A stretch of DNA of 64,000 nucleotides from Hybos culiciformis (lineage: Eukaryota; Arthropoda; Insecta; Diptera; Hybotidae): assembly GCA_964007475.1 (NCBI GenBank), contig OZ023273.1:81632598-81696597 (forward strand), in the 5' to 3' direction. How positions within the stretch are numbered: the first letter of the stretch is position 1; every line of letters starts with the position of its first letter. Made by a program: the position numbers and the translations under genes. The notes beneath the pieces are model-generated. The model did no database searches. It was not told the DNA's origin and worked only from the letters and a program-made list of their open reading frames with translations. Below, one piece after another: positions 1 through 11,889 of the stretch.

Positions 1-681
1 TTGGAGCTTACTATTGGTTATTATTGAATTTACGTCATTAATGGAGATTATGAATAAAAGAGGGCCTAAATGACTTCCTTAAGGGACACCTGAGAGAGCC
101 TCGTACTCAGATGATTCCGTAGATCTGAACATGACGGTATAGGTAAGATCTTTTAAGTAAGAGCTGACCCAATCAATGAAGTAACAAGGGAATTTAAGTT
201 TAAGTAACAAGGGAATTTAAGTTTTTCCAACTTAAACAAAATCACTTCAAAGGGCACAAGATCAAAAGTGTTACTGAGATCTGTATATATAATGTCAATT
301 TGAGAACCAGCTTCTATTGTCTCTATCAGGGAAGAAGTTGTTTCAATAAGATTAGTCACTGTCGATTTACCTTTCACGAAACCATGCTGAATGGGGATTA
401 AAATGTTATTACATTGAGGGTAGATTAAATCATAAATAAGGAGTTCAAGAAGTTTAGGGATGGGTGACAAACTAGCTATAGGTCGATAGTTCGAAACATG
501 TTGTTTTGGTCCTTTTTTATGGGTGGGTTTAATAAAAGCTTTTTTCCAAATATTTGGGAATTTACTTTGAGATAGGGATAAGTTAAAAATAGATGAGAGT
601 GGGGCGGCTAATGATTGGGAACACTGTTTAAGTACAATTTCAAAAATCATATTATGATAGAGAAAATTCTTCATTATTATC
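1..681 (-). pseudogene. LINE (Jockey-like) reverse transcriptase fragment, 5'-truncated
   Basis: Minus-strand fragment of a non-LTR retrotransposon reverse transcriptase. Visible motifs in order are SNYRPIASLSPIPKLLE, QHGFVKGKST, IIYTDLSNTFD (the first catalytic Asp region) and, near the left edge, GVP-stop-GSHLGPLLF. The catalytic FADD box would lie beyond position 1. It is broken twice: a 22-bp tandem duplication (about 181-224) shifts the frame after FPCY, and TAA at 79-81 replaces the Gln of the GVPQGS motif. The similarity stops near 681, directly against the Polinton capsid fragment on the other strand, as expected for a 5'-truncated LINE inserted there. Jockey-type affiliation is from motif memory; the clade is uncertain. 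Confidence 0.85.
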
Positions 682-682
682 A

Positions 683-889
683 TTTGATCAATTTAAGACA
701 GTCGCCCCTATAGTAGTTATTGATTGTTCTCATCAGGATGAGGAAATAAAATCGGGGACAGTTGATATTAAGATTCAATTTCAAACATCTGAAAATGTTC
801 CGGCTAAAACAACAGCATTTTTTACGCTAATTCATGATAGAATCATTGAATATAATATGTTCACCAATGAAGTTCGAAAACTTATGTGA
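683..889 (+). pseudogene. Polinton double jelly-roll capsid-like protein, C-terminal fragment
   Basis: An open frame of about 69 codons ends with TGA at 887-889. It starts FDQFKTVAPIVVIDCS, then has SGTVDIKIQFQTSENVPAKT, AFFTLIHDRIIEYN and ends EVRKLM. From memory, this matches the C-terminus of the double jelly-roll-like capsid proteins carried by Polintons/Mavericks and adintovirus-like elements in insects. There is no start codon: the frame is cut at about 682 where the LINE begins on the opposite strand. A Polinton DNA polymerase lies 0.9 kb downstream on the other strand, which supports the call. Only the last part of the capsid protein remains, so it is not functional. Confidence 0.6.
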
Positions 890-1127
890 AGATTGAATTA
901 AATATACGACTAAGCAATTTCTCGATACATGAAATTGTAATCATTTATTTTAATAAAATGTTGAATTTATTTTAACTTAAAAAAAATATATCTTTTATTT
1001 ATATAAGTTGATATATAAAAATAAGAATTATAATCAAATTAGAAAATACATTTTTTTATATTTTTATTATATATACAATGTTAAGAATTCAATTTAACTT
1101 TAGTTGAATTTTGATTGACATAGAAAA

Positions 1128-1600
1128 ATGCTGTTAAAAAAATTTTATTTCTTAAATTTAAAGAGAAAGGATGAATATATTTGCTGTTATCTTAAGTCAA
1201 AAACTATGGATGCTTTCGTGTTAATAAAAACAATTTATGGTATGATTGAATTTAATTATGATGATTGGAGTAAATTTTATATGAAAGTTCAAGATAAAAA
1301 ACAAATACAAAAACATATATATCATATTTCTAATGGTAGATCTAAATATCATTGCTTTCATCAACCAATAAAATGTTGCTTATCGTAATTGATGATATCA
1401 ATAAACAAATGAAACTGTATAATGAGAATATAATGCAATTTACTGAATATTTCATTTAATATCAACTCATTTGTATTAAAAAAATTGTATCAATATTACA
1501 AGATGATGATTTCTTTGAGGGAGGGTGTATTGAAATTAATTTTAAAAACTTTTTTGATAATATAACTTTAGATTTAAAACTGAAAAAATGTTTATTTTAA
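1128..1600 (+). pseudogene. unrecognised ORF relic between Polinton capsid and polymerase remnants
   Basis: Reads 86 codons from ATG 1128 (MLLKKFYFLNLKRKDEYICC...) to a stop at 1386-1388. Near 1370 a shifted frame opens (LIVIDDINKQMKLYNENIMQ...), hits TAA, and resumes in the same frame (ICIKKIVSILQDDDFFEGGC) to TAA at 1598-1600. Continuation through one frameshift and one stop suggests a decayed gene of at least 150 codons. I do not recognise the family. Its position between the capsid and polymerase remnants makes a Polinton accessory gene the likeliest origin; that is inference from context. Confidence 0.35.
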
Positions 1601-1769
1601 AAAATGTTTTAATAAAAAAATTATTGATTTATATGAAAAAAAATTTTATTTCTTGATTATTACTTACTTAAGAGTTTAATTCTTCTTACATCTAAAATAT
1701 TACTTATAAATAATATATAAATTTTGTATATCGTATATTAATTTTTACATAAATTTCTTATACATATTC

Positions 1770-4700
1770 CTATGTTATTTCTAAATCTGTTTCGGAAATT
1801 TTATAATGACCCCACGCTAATGTTTCATAACTACCATTCACCAAATATCTTTTATCATCAAATGCACTCAAAGCTATTTTATTTACATTTTGAGTATGAA
1901 TTTGTGCATTACACTCCGAAAAACTGTTTGTCTTCCATAAATAACGTTATTGTTGAATAAAACATCTTTGTAATCGTTAATATTTAATTTATTAACAACT
2001 TTTTTTTAACTCCTTTGGTTCTTTTAGTCGTTTCGGTGTCAATAGTATCCATTGCATACATTTTTGATCGTAATCCAACGAATGATTTCATTATTTTACC
2101 CTTGTTTTCATCTTTCATTAGACCTAAAACTTTTTTGTTTACTAGGGGGAATTTAAACATATTATTAGCTGGATAATCTTATGTATCAAAATGTTTCTCT
2201 AGGTCAGGTTTTATATCAGCATAAAAGTTTTCTGTATTGATGTTATACACAAAACTATCTGTATCCATATAATTTAACTTTAATTTTTCTTCAAATTTCG
2301 GGGTCATATAATTATAATGAAAATTATACATGTGTAGTTTTGATAACTCTAATACTGCTAAACCAACATAAATAGGCTTATCATAAAGTATTTTCATTTT
2401 ATCGAACTCAATAGCGGCTAAATCTTGTGTAAAATATTTCACGCTGCGAAAATTAGGTTTAGCAACTAAGGCTCTGCCACCTAAATGACGTCCTCTACTT
2501 TCCCAGCAGTCCGCAATTTTGATCTCTCGTCGTTTTTCAACGTTTTCCATTGTTTTCCCATATGTTGCATTATTCATCAATTTGAAATGATTTTTCAGGA
2601 AAGTACTTGTTGCTAACGTCCTATGATGATTATTCAAATCAATATATTCTTTTAACCATGGTTTCTGTCTAAATTGTAATATTTTATGAATTTTTTTTAA
2701 CTGTAATCCATTTTCTAAGCATTGCTTTAAATTTCTATAATGAATGGTGTAATTAGTTTTATCATTTAAATTTGCTATCAATTTTTTACTTTTCCCATTC
2801 GGAGGAAGTACGTTTTCAACACAAAATGGAAGATCATTATGCTTATCATGCAATTCTTTGGGATAATGTAAATCTACTTCTAAAATATACCCAATGTCTG
2901 AATCATCTGCGATATCTAGAACATTGAAATTAGAAAAATCTTTTAGCCATTGAAAGTCGCCGTAAGGTAAATATTTTGTCATTGCCCAACCATACAAATT
3001 ATTAGCATCAAGGTAAATTATATATGTAGATTTTCCTTCAGGATTATATTCCGCACCCATATGCATATTATTTGCTTCAGAATATCTCATCGAGCATTGA
3101 CTTAATCCTCCTCTAATACCCCGCTGACACATTTTTATCATTTCAATGTCGGTCAGTAGTTGTACTTTTGTATATTTCAGCATTGCATCCCAACTTAATC
3201 CTGGAGCTGTATAATAATGAGCTGGATCTAACTTATAAATATTTCTGCAAGCTTTTCTAAAATTTTCAAACACATCAGCAAGCAGTATAACATCTGATTT
3301 CAAATATAGTGTCATATAATTTTTAAATGTTTGACAATTGAATTTATTCCACACATCCTGAGCATGAGAATAATCTTCTTGACTACAGTCTTCATCATTC
3401 AGTGTATTTTTAAATTCTTCTATATTCGGTAAACAAACTTCATCAAATTTATCGAATGAATCAAAATAATCATATGGAAATACTCTTTTTCGTTTTATTA
3501 AATTAAATTTACATTATCGTTACACCATTTTCTTGTTTCCATTAAATCAATGTCATTTAAATTCGATACTTATGTTTCTAATTTTGATGCCATAAAACGA
3601 TACGAGTCGACAAATCTTAATAGCAAGCTGTCATCCCTACTAACCATTATTCTTTTACTTAAACTTATGTATAACTCTTTATCGAGGGGTATAATATTAA
3701 TCCCACCTTCAACATCATTCAATTCTTTAAATAATACATGGCTATCATAGCACGAAAAATTGTGGAAAAATATAGGAAAGTAATTAGGTAATGTAAATTC
3801 CAGGTTACATTTCTGGTGAGCTGCTCCTCTATACTTTCCAGTTAAATGACAATGATCTTTAACTTTTATTTCATTATCTTTGAATAAATTCTCGCATATA
3901 AAACAATTTCTTGCATTTTCAAATTCATATTGTTGAGTCGGTGATAATGGATCCATAGCTACTATTTTCTTTATGTAATTTATATATAAATATTTACATT
4001 CATCAACTAAAGATGCAATAAAATCTTTAGCACAATTTTCTCCACTGAAAACTCGGTATTTATCTAAAGTCGAATCAAATGAACATTTTATATAATATGC
4101 GAATGCTGCTGCGACGTGAACTTTTGTTTTCGTTGTTGATGATATCATAGGATTTGGATCACATGTGTCATAAGGTTTTAAAATAGCTTCCGAATCAGCA
4201 TATATAACAAATGGTACATCCAGCATATTTTTATAATTTTTAAATTTTAAAATTTTATCTTGAGTTTTAGGTAATGAAGTTACAACTTTAGAGCATTCTT
4301 TTTTGTGTAAATATAGTTTATTCTCATCATAAAAATGTAAGAGACATTTCGTGCATATGAATATGCGACTCTGAGCACCTGTAAGTTGACTTCTTATAAG
4401 TCTTGATATATTCTTTATCCATACAAAATGCTGTTTTTCATTATTTTCTAATAATAGTAAATTTATATGATTGCTTCTTTCATCATTTGTATGGTAATAA
4501 GGTGCAACTATTTTTCCATTTTCATAACCATATACATTAATACTTTTTCAGTATTAAGCGTCTCGAATATTTTGATGTTTCTTACTGCTAAAGGAAATTC
4601 CATGTCAGTAAAGTTAAGTTGATCAACTTTACAATTTGTTAAATTTATTATTGGATGGGCGATATTTGGTATATTGTATGCATTCACTCGATTTGGATTC

Positions 4701-5455
4701 CGTAGTATACCATTTTGCAAAGCGGATATAATACTCCACTTAAAGCAATAATTATCTGCATTACGAACGTTGACAACTGCATGTTTTTTTGATATAAATA
4801 GTGGAGTTGGAATATAATTTGAACCTTTTATAGGTTTATATTCGCAAATGTTGACCTCTAGATGAATAATTCTTAAAAGACTCCAACCACTATCTTTTTC
4901 CTGGAACTCTTTAATTCGAGTATTAACTTTTTCAGCCATATCATCCAGCAGCGTCATTAATATGAATTAATGCTTCCATTTTTGTGTTGAATGACTTTAT
5001 ATCCACTATCAACTCACCATCGTTATCATCCAATTTTGTAGGTTTGACATATTCACCTACTAATTCGATATTGAATTTAACTGATCCACGTTCGTTTACT
5101 TCTTTTTTTAATAAATTTAGTACATCATCTCTTACATTCATCAAGAATTTTTTAGGATCTAACAATGATTCATCCTTATTTATAACTAAATATGTACCAA
5201 TTCTGCTTTTAAATATTTCTTTTACTTTTTTTATTCCATCAGCTACGATAACAGCAACTTTTTCTTTATGTATAAATGTTTTTGTGTGATAATTCCAACG
5301 ATCTTTATCCACATTAACATTACAATGGCTACAGTTAAATTATTACCTGCTTTCTCTCTATCATTATTTATTTCGTGAATCAAACTCAAGTGTCGAGATA
5401 AATTTTTCTTCAATTGGATTGATCCACATTTCTTGCAACCGATTAATTGATTCAT
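1770..5455 (-). pseudogene. polB: Polinton/Maverick protein-primed family-B DNA polymerase, decayed
   Basis: Almost the full length of a Polinton polymerase can be followed on the minus strand through at least five breaks. The N-terminus (5455-5243) has a C2H2-like finger (CKKCGSIQL...HLSLIH). Next come VKFNIELVGEYVKPTKLDD, DIKSFNTK and EKDSGWSLLRIIHLEVN (5312-4508). The exonuclease part (4226-3570) shows FVIYADSEA, CHLTGKYRGAAHQKCNL, FHNFSCYDSH and RFVDSYRFMASKL. YLKSDVILLADVFE, the third exonuclease motif, follows at about 3310. The polymerase core has YLDANNLYGW (motif A), NNATYGKTMENV (motif B) and YMDTDSFVYN (motif C). After a stop at about 2176 the C-terminus continues (VNKKVLGLMKDE, LRSKMYAMDT), shifts frame near 1915, and ends NGSYETLAWGHYKISETD with TAG at 1770-1772. 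In an intact element it would replicate the transposon by protein priming. No Polinton integrase, ATPase or protease is visible nearby. Confidence 0.93.
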
Positions 5456-6090
5456 TTTTAAATTAATTTTTTTATATGTATTTAAAAAAAATATAGTTCA
5501 AATTTATTTTTTATTATTAAAATTTTCAATTAATTTACTAAATTCACTTTATTTATTTTTACTTAATTTATTTATTTTTTTTTAATTTTTCCTCAAGTTG
5601 ATTTTTTTTTAATTTTAAGCTTTTATTACTAAAATTTTACAAAGAGTTCTTTTTTTAATTTTTAAATTTTATAATATTTTCTGTAATTTATTTAATTTAT
5701 TTTATTTTTGATTTTTAATCAATAATAATTTTCACTTATTTTTTTATATACATTTTTTTATAAATTTTTTTTAATTTTTAAATTTCACTATTAAAATTTT
5801 TTTTTTGTTTTTTTTTTTTTACTATAATAATTTTTTATTATCTTGTATTTTCTAATTTTTAATATATTTTTAATTATAATCATTCAAATGCAGGTACTAA
5901 AATATTCTATATAAATGATTGTTCGGCTAATTCCATACACCCTTTGTGTGAGAAAAAATATTCAGGTATATTTTTAATTATTAACATCCAAATGTATATA
6001 CTAAAATATGTTTCTTGTTTTACTTATTGCCGGAACAAGTGATTAAGTCTGAAATTAATGTATCGTTTTGTTTTCGTGTTTGTTTTCTTT
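5456..6090. other. AT-rich spacer, no gene seen
   Basis: Long runs of T with scattered A (5456-5880), then ordinary AT-rich sequence. No coding frame, transposon end or RNA gene is recognisable. The Polinton's terminal inverted repeat might once have lain here, but I cannot find one. Confidence 0.6.
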
Positions 6091-6480
6091 AATTATGACT
6101 TTGAAACTATGTCGATTCTAGCACAACTCAATTTTTAATACAAATGTATATGTATTATTTTCTTTTGAAACTATGTCGATTCTAGCCCAACTCAATTTTT
6201 AATACAAATGTATTATTTTATAGTTCAGTCTATGCATTATTTTTCAATAAACTATTAATAAATAAATAAATAAATAAAATATAAATGCATTATTTTATAG
6301 TTCTAAATTAATGCATATACTTAACCATATACTTAACTATAAAATAAAGCATTTTTTTTGCATTAAATATTGAGTTGTGCTAGAATCGACATAGTTTCAA
6401 AGTCATAATTATGCTAGAAAATAATGCATATAGTTGTGGCAGAATCGACATAGTTTCAAAGACAGTTGTGCTACGGTCGA
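6091..6480. repeat. foldback repeat with a perfect 42-bp inverted repeat
   Basis: Bases 6091-6132 (aattatgactttgaaactat...) are the exact reverse complement of 6369-6410, 42 of 42 matches, separated by 236 bp. A second, imperfect copy of the arm follows the left arm in direct orientation (6162-6203). Further partial inverted copies follow the right arm (6431-6480). This is the shape of a foldback or MITE-like element. No clear target-site duplication was found and no protein is encoded. Confidence 0.75.
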
Positions 6481-6497
6481 CATATTGGTACTACTAA

Positions 6498-6547
6498 GCG
6501 GATACCAATAAAGATGCCCATGAAAGTATTGGTGATTTCGAAGCCAG
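6498..6547 (+). pseudogene. short open frame split by the gypsy-B insertion (left part)
   Basis: From 6498 a frame reads ADTNKDAHESIGDFEA and runs into the 5' LTR of gypsy-B at 6548. Beyond the 3' LTR the same frame continues from 42073 (NSTQLSVVTRPIFHHDRSKS) to TAA at 42146-42148 once a single copy of the 4-bp target is counted. The joined frame is only 41 codons and is preceded by TAA at 6495-6497, so this may be chance. No family recognised. Confidence 0.25.
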
Positions 6548-6748
6548 TGTAGTGCCATCTCTGACTAATAACTATATTCTCTTATAATTAATTATAGTGT
6601 ACATAAATTCTCTTATCTCAAGATCACTTTAATATATATCTAGGCTAAGAACATTAAGAAGTTCAGTTAATAAAGAATTGTCAAACGTATAACATCATCC
6701 TTTTTATTTACGGCTAAGCTATTCATCCCATGCCTTATAGGCATGACA
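6548..6748 (+). repeat. 5' LTR of gypsy-B
   Basis: 201 bp, from tgtagtgcc to ggcatgaca (TG...CA ends). Contains a polyadenylation-type AATAAA within gttaataaagaattg. Recurs as the 3' LTR at 41860-42068 in the same orientation. Immediately followed by the primer-binding site. Confidence 0.88.
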
Positions 6749-6764
6749 TGGCGACCGTGACAGC
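6749..6764 (+). other. primer-binding site of gypsy-B
   Basis: tggcgaccgtgacagc directly follows the LTR end. It shares TGGCGACCG with the site next to the gypsy-A 5' LTR at 26766-26782. As I recall, mdg1/412 elements use a tRNA-Arg primer with such a site; the tRNA identity is not checked here. Confidence 0.7.
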
Positions 6765-7009
6765 TGCCGTAAAAAGTTTTTTGTGTTAATAAAAAAAAAA
6801 GTAGTAAAAGTAAAATTTTTTTTATTTCTAAAAAATAAATTTAATATAAAAATTAAAATTTAATATAAAAATTAAATTAGATAAAAATAATTTTTTTTAA
6901 TCTAAGTGAAAAAAAAAGAGTACAAGTGTAAAATGAAGAAAAAAAGAAAAAAAAAAAAAAAACTAATAATTATTTTCTCCTAAATAAAATAAGATAATGA
7001 AACTTATAA

Positions 7010-7433
7010 GCGAGTCGCACTACAATGAAATAACCACTTTTTAGGTGGCTATTTTAAATGTGTTCACACTTTTATATTTTGACGTTGAAAAAGAAAAAAA
7101 GAAATAAGTAAACAAACTAAAAATTTTAAAAATAAAATTTCAAAATTTAGTTCCTAATTTTTTATGAAATTTTTGTTTATTTTTTTTTACACATTTCTTG
7201 TCACATAATTTTTTTTTTTTGACAAAAATAAACAGTTTGGGAATCTCTAAATAGAAATTTTTTGTTTATTTTTTTCTCACAGAGCTTATTTGTTATTTGA
7301 ACCCTGATTTTCTAGTGGCTTTTTGAAAAGCCACTAGCTTTTTTATCTATTTTTTGTATGGAAAAAGCCACAAAACAGCCACAACGATGATGGCTTTTTC
7401 AAAAAGCCATTAAAAAGCCGAAGTGTGTGAGCC
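7010..7433. mobile_element. TTATAA-flanked MITE, copy 1
   Basis: 424-bp non-coding element starting gcgagtcgcactac and ending aagtgtgtgagcc, flanked by TTATAA (7004-7009) and TTATTA (7434-7439). A reverse-complement copy lies at 46078-46490 with a perfect TTATAA duplication. Ends are weakly inverted (gcgagtcgcactac against ggctgtcacacttc). Inner hairpins are built from the words ggctttttgaaaagccac and aaaaagccattaaaaagcc. It sits in the gypsy-B leader. The superfamily is not identified. Confidence 0.75.
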
Positions 7434-9024
7434 TTATTATTTTAAAATTTTTTTTGGTTAAAAAGAAATTTTTATTAAAATGGTACAAATATACTTACGG
7501 AAAAAAAAAAAAAAAAATTAGAAAACGCAAAAATTAAATTATATTTATTTAAAATAAAATTGGAAAATTTTAAACCTAAAAATGAAAAAAAATTTTATTA
7601 AACCTGAAAATAAAGGAACAAAAAAGACATACCTAAAAATGGAAAAAACTAAAATTTTTCATAAAAAAAAATAACTTTCAAATAACTTTGAAAAATTCAA
7701 TGGCAGCCATTTTTTTTAAATAAAATAAAAATAAGAAATAAATTGAAAAAAAATCTATATAAAAAAGAAAACAATTGTTTTTTGTTTTTATTCAAAATAA
7801 AATTTTATAAAAACTACCACTAATAAACAAAAACTCAAATACATATTTTTTTCAACTCAAAATAATTCTTATAAAAATAACTTGAAATAATGAATTTTTC
7901 TATCAATACATACATTATTAGCTATTAGCTCATTTCAAAAAAAAAAAAAACCACAAAACAAAATCAAAACAAACAATCAGAAATTTTTTTTTTGAATTTC
8001 AATTAAAAATTAAAAATAATTCTATAAAAATAAGGTTAGAATTAAAATTTAAAATAGTAAAAATAAAATTAAAAATAAAACAAAAAGGTAATTGAATTAT
8101 GCTATAATTCTTTTCGAACTCCCAATATGAAAACAACATATAATTTAAAACAATAAATTTAAGAAATAAATTGAAAAAATAAAATAAAATAAAATTAAAA
8201 CAACAAACCAATTTAAAAATAAAATTAAATCACAACATTAACAACAACTGTAACATTACAACGGAGCAATAACAACAAAAATAAAACAACATCAGCATAA
8301 ATCGAGAAAAAAAAACAAGCAGCAAATAGCAAACATATTTTTACTTTAATATTTTATATTATTACTTTAGTATTATTAAAATTATATATTATTACTTTAT
8401 ATTATTAAAGTATATATTACATTATATGCAAAAAAATTTTTTTACCTACTTTAAGTAAACTAAATATTCATGCAAATTGCATTCAGAAAAAAAAAATATA
8501 TAAAAATAAAAATTTTTTTAATTTTTTGTTAACATTCAAATCGAAAATAATAAACAACTTTTATTTATTTATATTTTTTTTTATGAAATAAATAAATAAA
8601 TATAATTATAAACATATTTTTTTAAATGCAATTTAATTTAAAGGTGCATTAAAGTACAAAAATACTCTTTTAGGATATCGAAAAATTTTTTTTGTTTGAT
8701 ATGAAATTTAGATACTTGATCTGAAAAATAAATTTTTTCAAGGATATAATATTTGTTCAATTGATTTCATTTGTTACAACTGACAATTGTTTAGAAGTGA
8801 AAAAAAAAATTTTTTTTTTTAATTTACTACGTGCTACAAACCTTTGTAAATTCTACGTCTGAATAATTTATTTTTTTCAAAGCAACAATTTTTTTTAATA
8901 AGCATGCAAGTTTGCAATGTTTTTCGCAATTTTTCAAAATACTACGAGCTACAAGTCTTCGTACATTCTATACTTAAATCAATTCCATACTTCGTGTCGA
9001 ACTTTTCTAAATTTTTTCTAGTAA
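7434..9024. other. AT-rich leader of gypsy-B, no gene
   Basis: Extremely A- and T-rich sequence with no believable coding frame. The only structure seen is a diverged direct repeat: the segment tactacgtgctacaaacctt at about 8825 recurs at about 8940 as tactacgagctacaagtctt. Confidence 0.5.
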
Positions 9025-9180
9025 TCAAAATAACGATTATGATCGCGGCAATAATAATAACCGTGGTAATAATGTTTATCGTGGAAATAATAATTACCAA
9101 TACAAAAATCGAAACGTAAGATATGCGGAAAACTACGAAGCCCCCCAGGAAGGGTTGGGGACCCTTACAAAGCAAAAATT
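9025..9180 (+). pseudogene. gag: gypsy-B gag, C-terminal Asn-rich fragment
   Basis: Frame reads NNDYDRGNNNNRGNNVYRGN, then VRYAENYEAPQEG. This corresponds to the Asn/Arg/Gly-rich tail and YAGNDQAPQNGQGE end of the gag in gypsy-C and gypsy-A. Everything upstream (N-terminal and central gag) and the protease and most reverse transcriptase that should follow are missing. A large deletion therefore joins gag directly to the RNase H region. Confidence 0.7.
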
Positions 9181-9189
9181 TAACCACAA

Positions 9190-11355
9190 TTAGACCAAAT
9201 TCCTTTGAAACTATAAAATCCAAATTAATAAATCCACCTATCATTATCCAGATTTTTCAAAACCTCTCGTCATAACCGTAGATGCCTCTAAACTCGGAGT
9301 AGGATCCACTCTTAGTCAGCAGATCGATGAAAATGACGCACCTATTTCATATGCCTCCAAAATTTTTAGTAAAATCAGATCACAAACCACCCATCTACCT
9401 TTTTTCATTAAAAAATCCTTCTTCCAAACTCACGCGAATGCGTTTAGATTTAGAAGAATATAACTTTACAACAGAATTCATCAAGGGAAAAAATAACGTA
9501 TGTGCAGATGCACTTTCGAGAATAACAATCGACGAATTAAAAACTTCACAGAACGATAATCAAATTAAAGTAATCACTAGGTCTAAATCCAAGCATTTAG
9601 ATAGTATTTCAAAAAATAAAAATATAAATGAAAATTTTCAAATAAACAATCAAAATTTAAAAGACACAGAAAATGAAAATGATAAAGATAATATAAATAT
9701 GAAAGAAATTATAAACAAAAAAGTTGCAATATATGATGATAAATTCAATTACAAGGTTCCTCAGTTAATTTTTAATGCAATAGAATGTTGCAAAGTATAT
9801 AAAAAAAGGAAACTCGTATGTAAAATCGATTTAGCTAATATTTATTATTCTTTGACATTAGAGTCAAAATCAAAAGATAAGAAAATCTTAGAAAAGTAAT
9901 TTTAGAAGTAATTTTAGAATTATTTTTAAAGGAATTAGAGATGAAATTAAATGATATATGTAAATATTTCCAAAATACAAATAAATACTGATGACAAAAT
10001 TTTTAATATTTTTACAATTAAAAACTTTTTTGAAATTTCTAAGGAAATTTTAAGTAAACTACAAATACAATTAGTAGAACGACCCAAAAATATTTACCAT
10101 CCAAGTGACAAAAATAAATTATTGTATAAATACCACAATGATCCTTCTTTCGTGGTCATGCAGGTCAAAAAAGACTTTATGCAAAATTAAGATCAAATTT
10201 TTTTTGAAAAGGAATGAAAAAAGATGTAGCGACGTATGTCAGAAATTGTGAACAATGTCAGTTAAACAAAGCGAAAAATAAAAACGTCGAACCCTTAGTA
10301 ATAACGAAAACGCCCGAAAAAGTGTTCGATACTATTATTATCGACACAATTGGGCCGTTTCCAAAAACGATTAATAATAATTTATATGGTATCACACTAA
10401 TGTGTGATCTCACAAAATATCTTATAACAATCCCTGTTCAAAACAAGGAAGCCAATACTATTGCGCACGCTATCTTCGAACATTTCGTATTAATTTATGG
10501 CCCAATGAGAAACATTGTCTCTGATTCCGGCACTGAGTACGTAAACAGTATTATGGCACAATTGTTCAAACTTTTAAAGATAAATCACTCTTGGTCTACG
10601 CCCTACCACCATGAAACAGTTGGTACTGTGGAGCGTAATCATAGAGTATTAAATGAATATTTGAGATCCTACATAAGTGATAATCGCGATAATTGGGACG
10701 AATATTTAAAATTTTTTACTTACAATTATAACGTACAGCCCAACGTAAATTTCAATTTAAAATTTTCCCCGTATGAGTTAGTATTTGCAAAGCAACCCAA
10801 TATAGCAGAATTTTTACTCGGTAACTTCAATAGTTATGCTACAAAAGTAAAACATCAATTACAAACATCGCATAAAATAGTAAAAGAATTTTTAGAACAT
10901 AGAAAAATCAAACAAAAAGAATTTTACATCAAAAAGTCAAAATATGAAAACTATAAAATAAATGATTTAATATTACTAAAAGATGAAAGTAGGAAAAAAT
11001 TAGACCCAATGTACATTGGGTGTAATTTTTTCCTACTTTCATCTTTTAGTAATATTAAATCATTTATTTTATAGTTCATTGTACATTGGGTCTAATTTTT
11101 TCCTAGTAATATTAAATCTTTTAGTAAATTTAGTAATATTTAATCATTTATTTTATAGTTTTCATATTTTGACTTTTTGTTGTAAAATTCTTTTTGTTTG
11201 ATTTTTCTATGTTCTAAAAATTCTTTTATTATTTTATGCGATGTATAAAGGTCCATTTAAAATAATAAAAATAGATAATGTAAATGTTACATTTGTAAAT
11301 GATAAAAATAAATTGATCACAGTTCATAAAAACAGAATTATAAAACATAACACAT
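9190..11355 (+). pseudogene. pol: gypsy-B pol: partial RNase H and integrase
   Basis: Begins in the reverse transcriptase/RNase H linker (NSFETIKSKLINPPII), shifts frame, and shows the RNase H motif ITVDASKLGVGSTLSQQID. A deletion then joins SYASK to VKSDHKPPIYLFSLKNPSSK and ADALSRITIDELK. Integrase follows with a CEQCQ zinc half, IDTIGPF (first Asp), SDSGTEYVN (second Asp) and VERNHR (Glu). Further frameshifts lie near 9905 and 10140-10210. An inverted duplication interrupts the integrase C-terminus (10870-11243), after which MYKGPFKIIKID...VHKNRIIKHNT resumes. The stop codon after KHNT is created across the target site where gypsy-A is inserted (aca|tga). Not functional. Confidence 0.9.
10870..11243. 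repeat. inverted duplication inside gypsy-B integrase
   Basis: From about 11011 the sequence turns back on itself. The segment coding for the integrase C-terminus up to the word cccaatgtacattggg is followed by its reverse complement, first partially and then again to gatttttctatgttct and ttttatgcgatg. Normal coding resumes at atgtataaaggtcc. This adds about 230 bp of snap-back sequence and destroys the frame. It looks like strand-switching during reverse transcription or repair. Confidence 0.8.
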
Positions 11356-11545
11356 TGTCATGCCAAGTCAGGCATGTTAAAGAAAAAACACACATACACT
11401 TTTATTTTATTTATTTATTATTATGATATTACGTTGTTTAACAGTTGACTGATCAGATCATACTCTACTCACTTAAACTTAATACTAGGTTTATATATAA
11501 TGAATGAGAGAGAGAGTGAGTGACCCACTCAAAGAGCGCACTACA
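11356..11545 (-). repeat. 3' LTR of gypsy-A
   Basis: 190 bp; on the plus strand it runs tgtcatgcc...cgcactaca. The same sequence is found in two pieces at 26783-26916 and 40728-40785. Minus-strand ends are TGTAGTGCG...GGCATGACA. Confidence 0.9.
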
Positions 11546-11558
11546 CCTCCCTCCTTTA
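11546..11558 (-). other. polypurine tract of gypsy-A
   Basis: Plus strand cctccctccttta, minus strand taaaggagggagg, directly against the 3' LTR. The same tract precedes the gypsy-C LTR at 59340, and a variant (aggaagggagg) precedes the gypsy-B 3' LTR at 41849. Confidence 0.8.
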
Positions 11559-11889
11559 GGAAATTAAACTTACTTTGAAAGTTTACTTGACTAAAAGTAA
11601 GTTTAATTAACCAAAGTAATATTTTAAAAATTTATATATATAATAAAAGTAAAAGTAAAAATTTTTATTATTAGTTAGTATAATAGACTTAAATTTATGA
11701 AATTCTATTATTGAAAAAATTTTATAATATAATTTTATAGTATAAGTATTATTTATTTAATTTATTATTATAATAGTAATTTTTTAAACTTATTTTCGAT
11801 TTGGTACCAAAATTTTTTTTTTTTTTTAAACTAGAAAACTAAAAATAAAGAACTTATTTATTTTATTTTGTAATTCATTACATTTTTAT

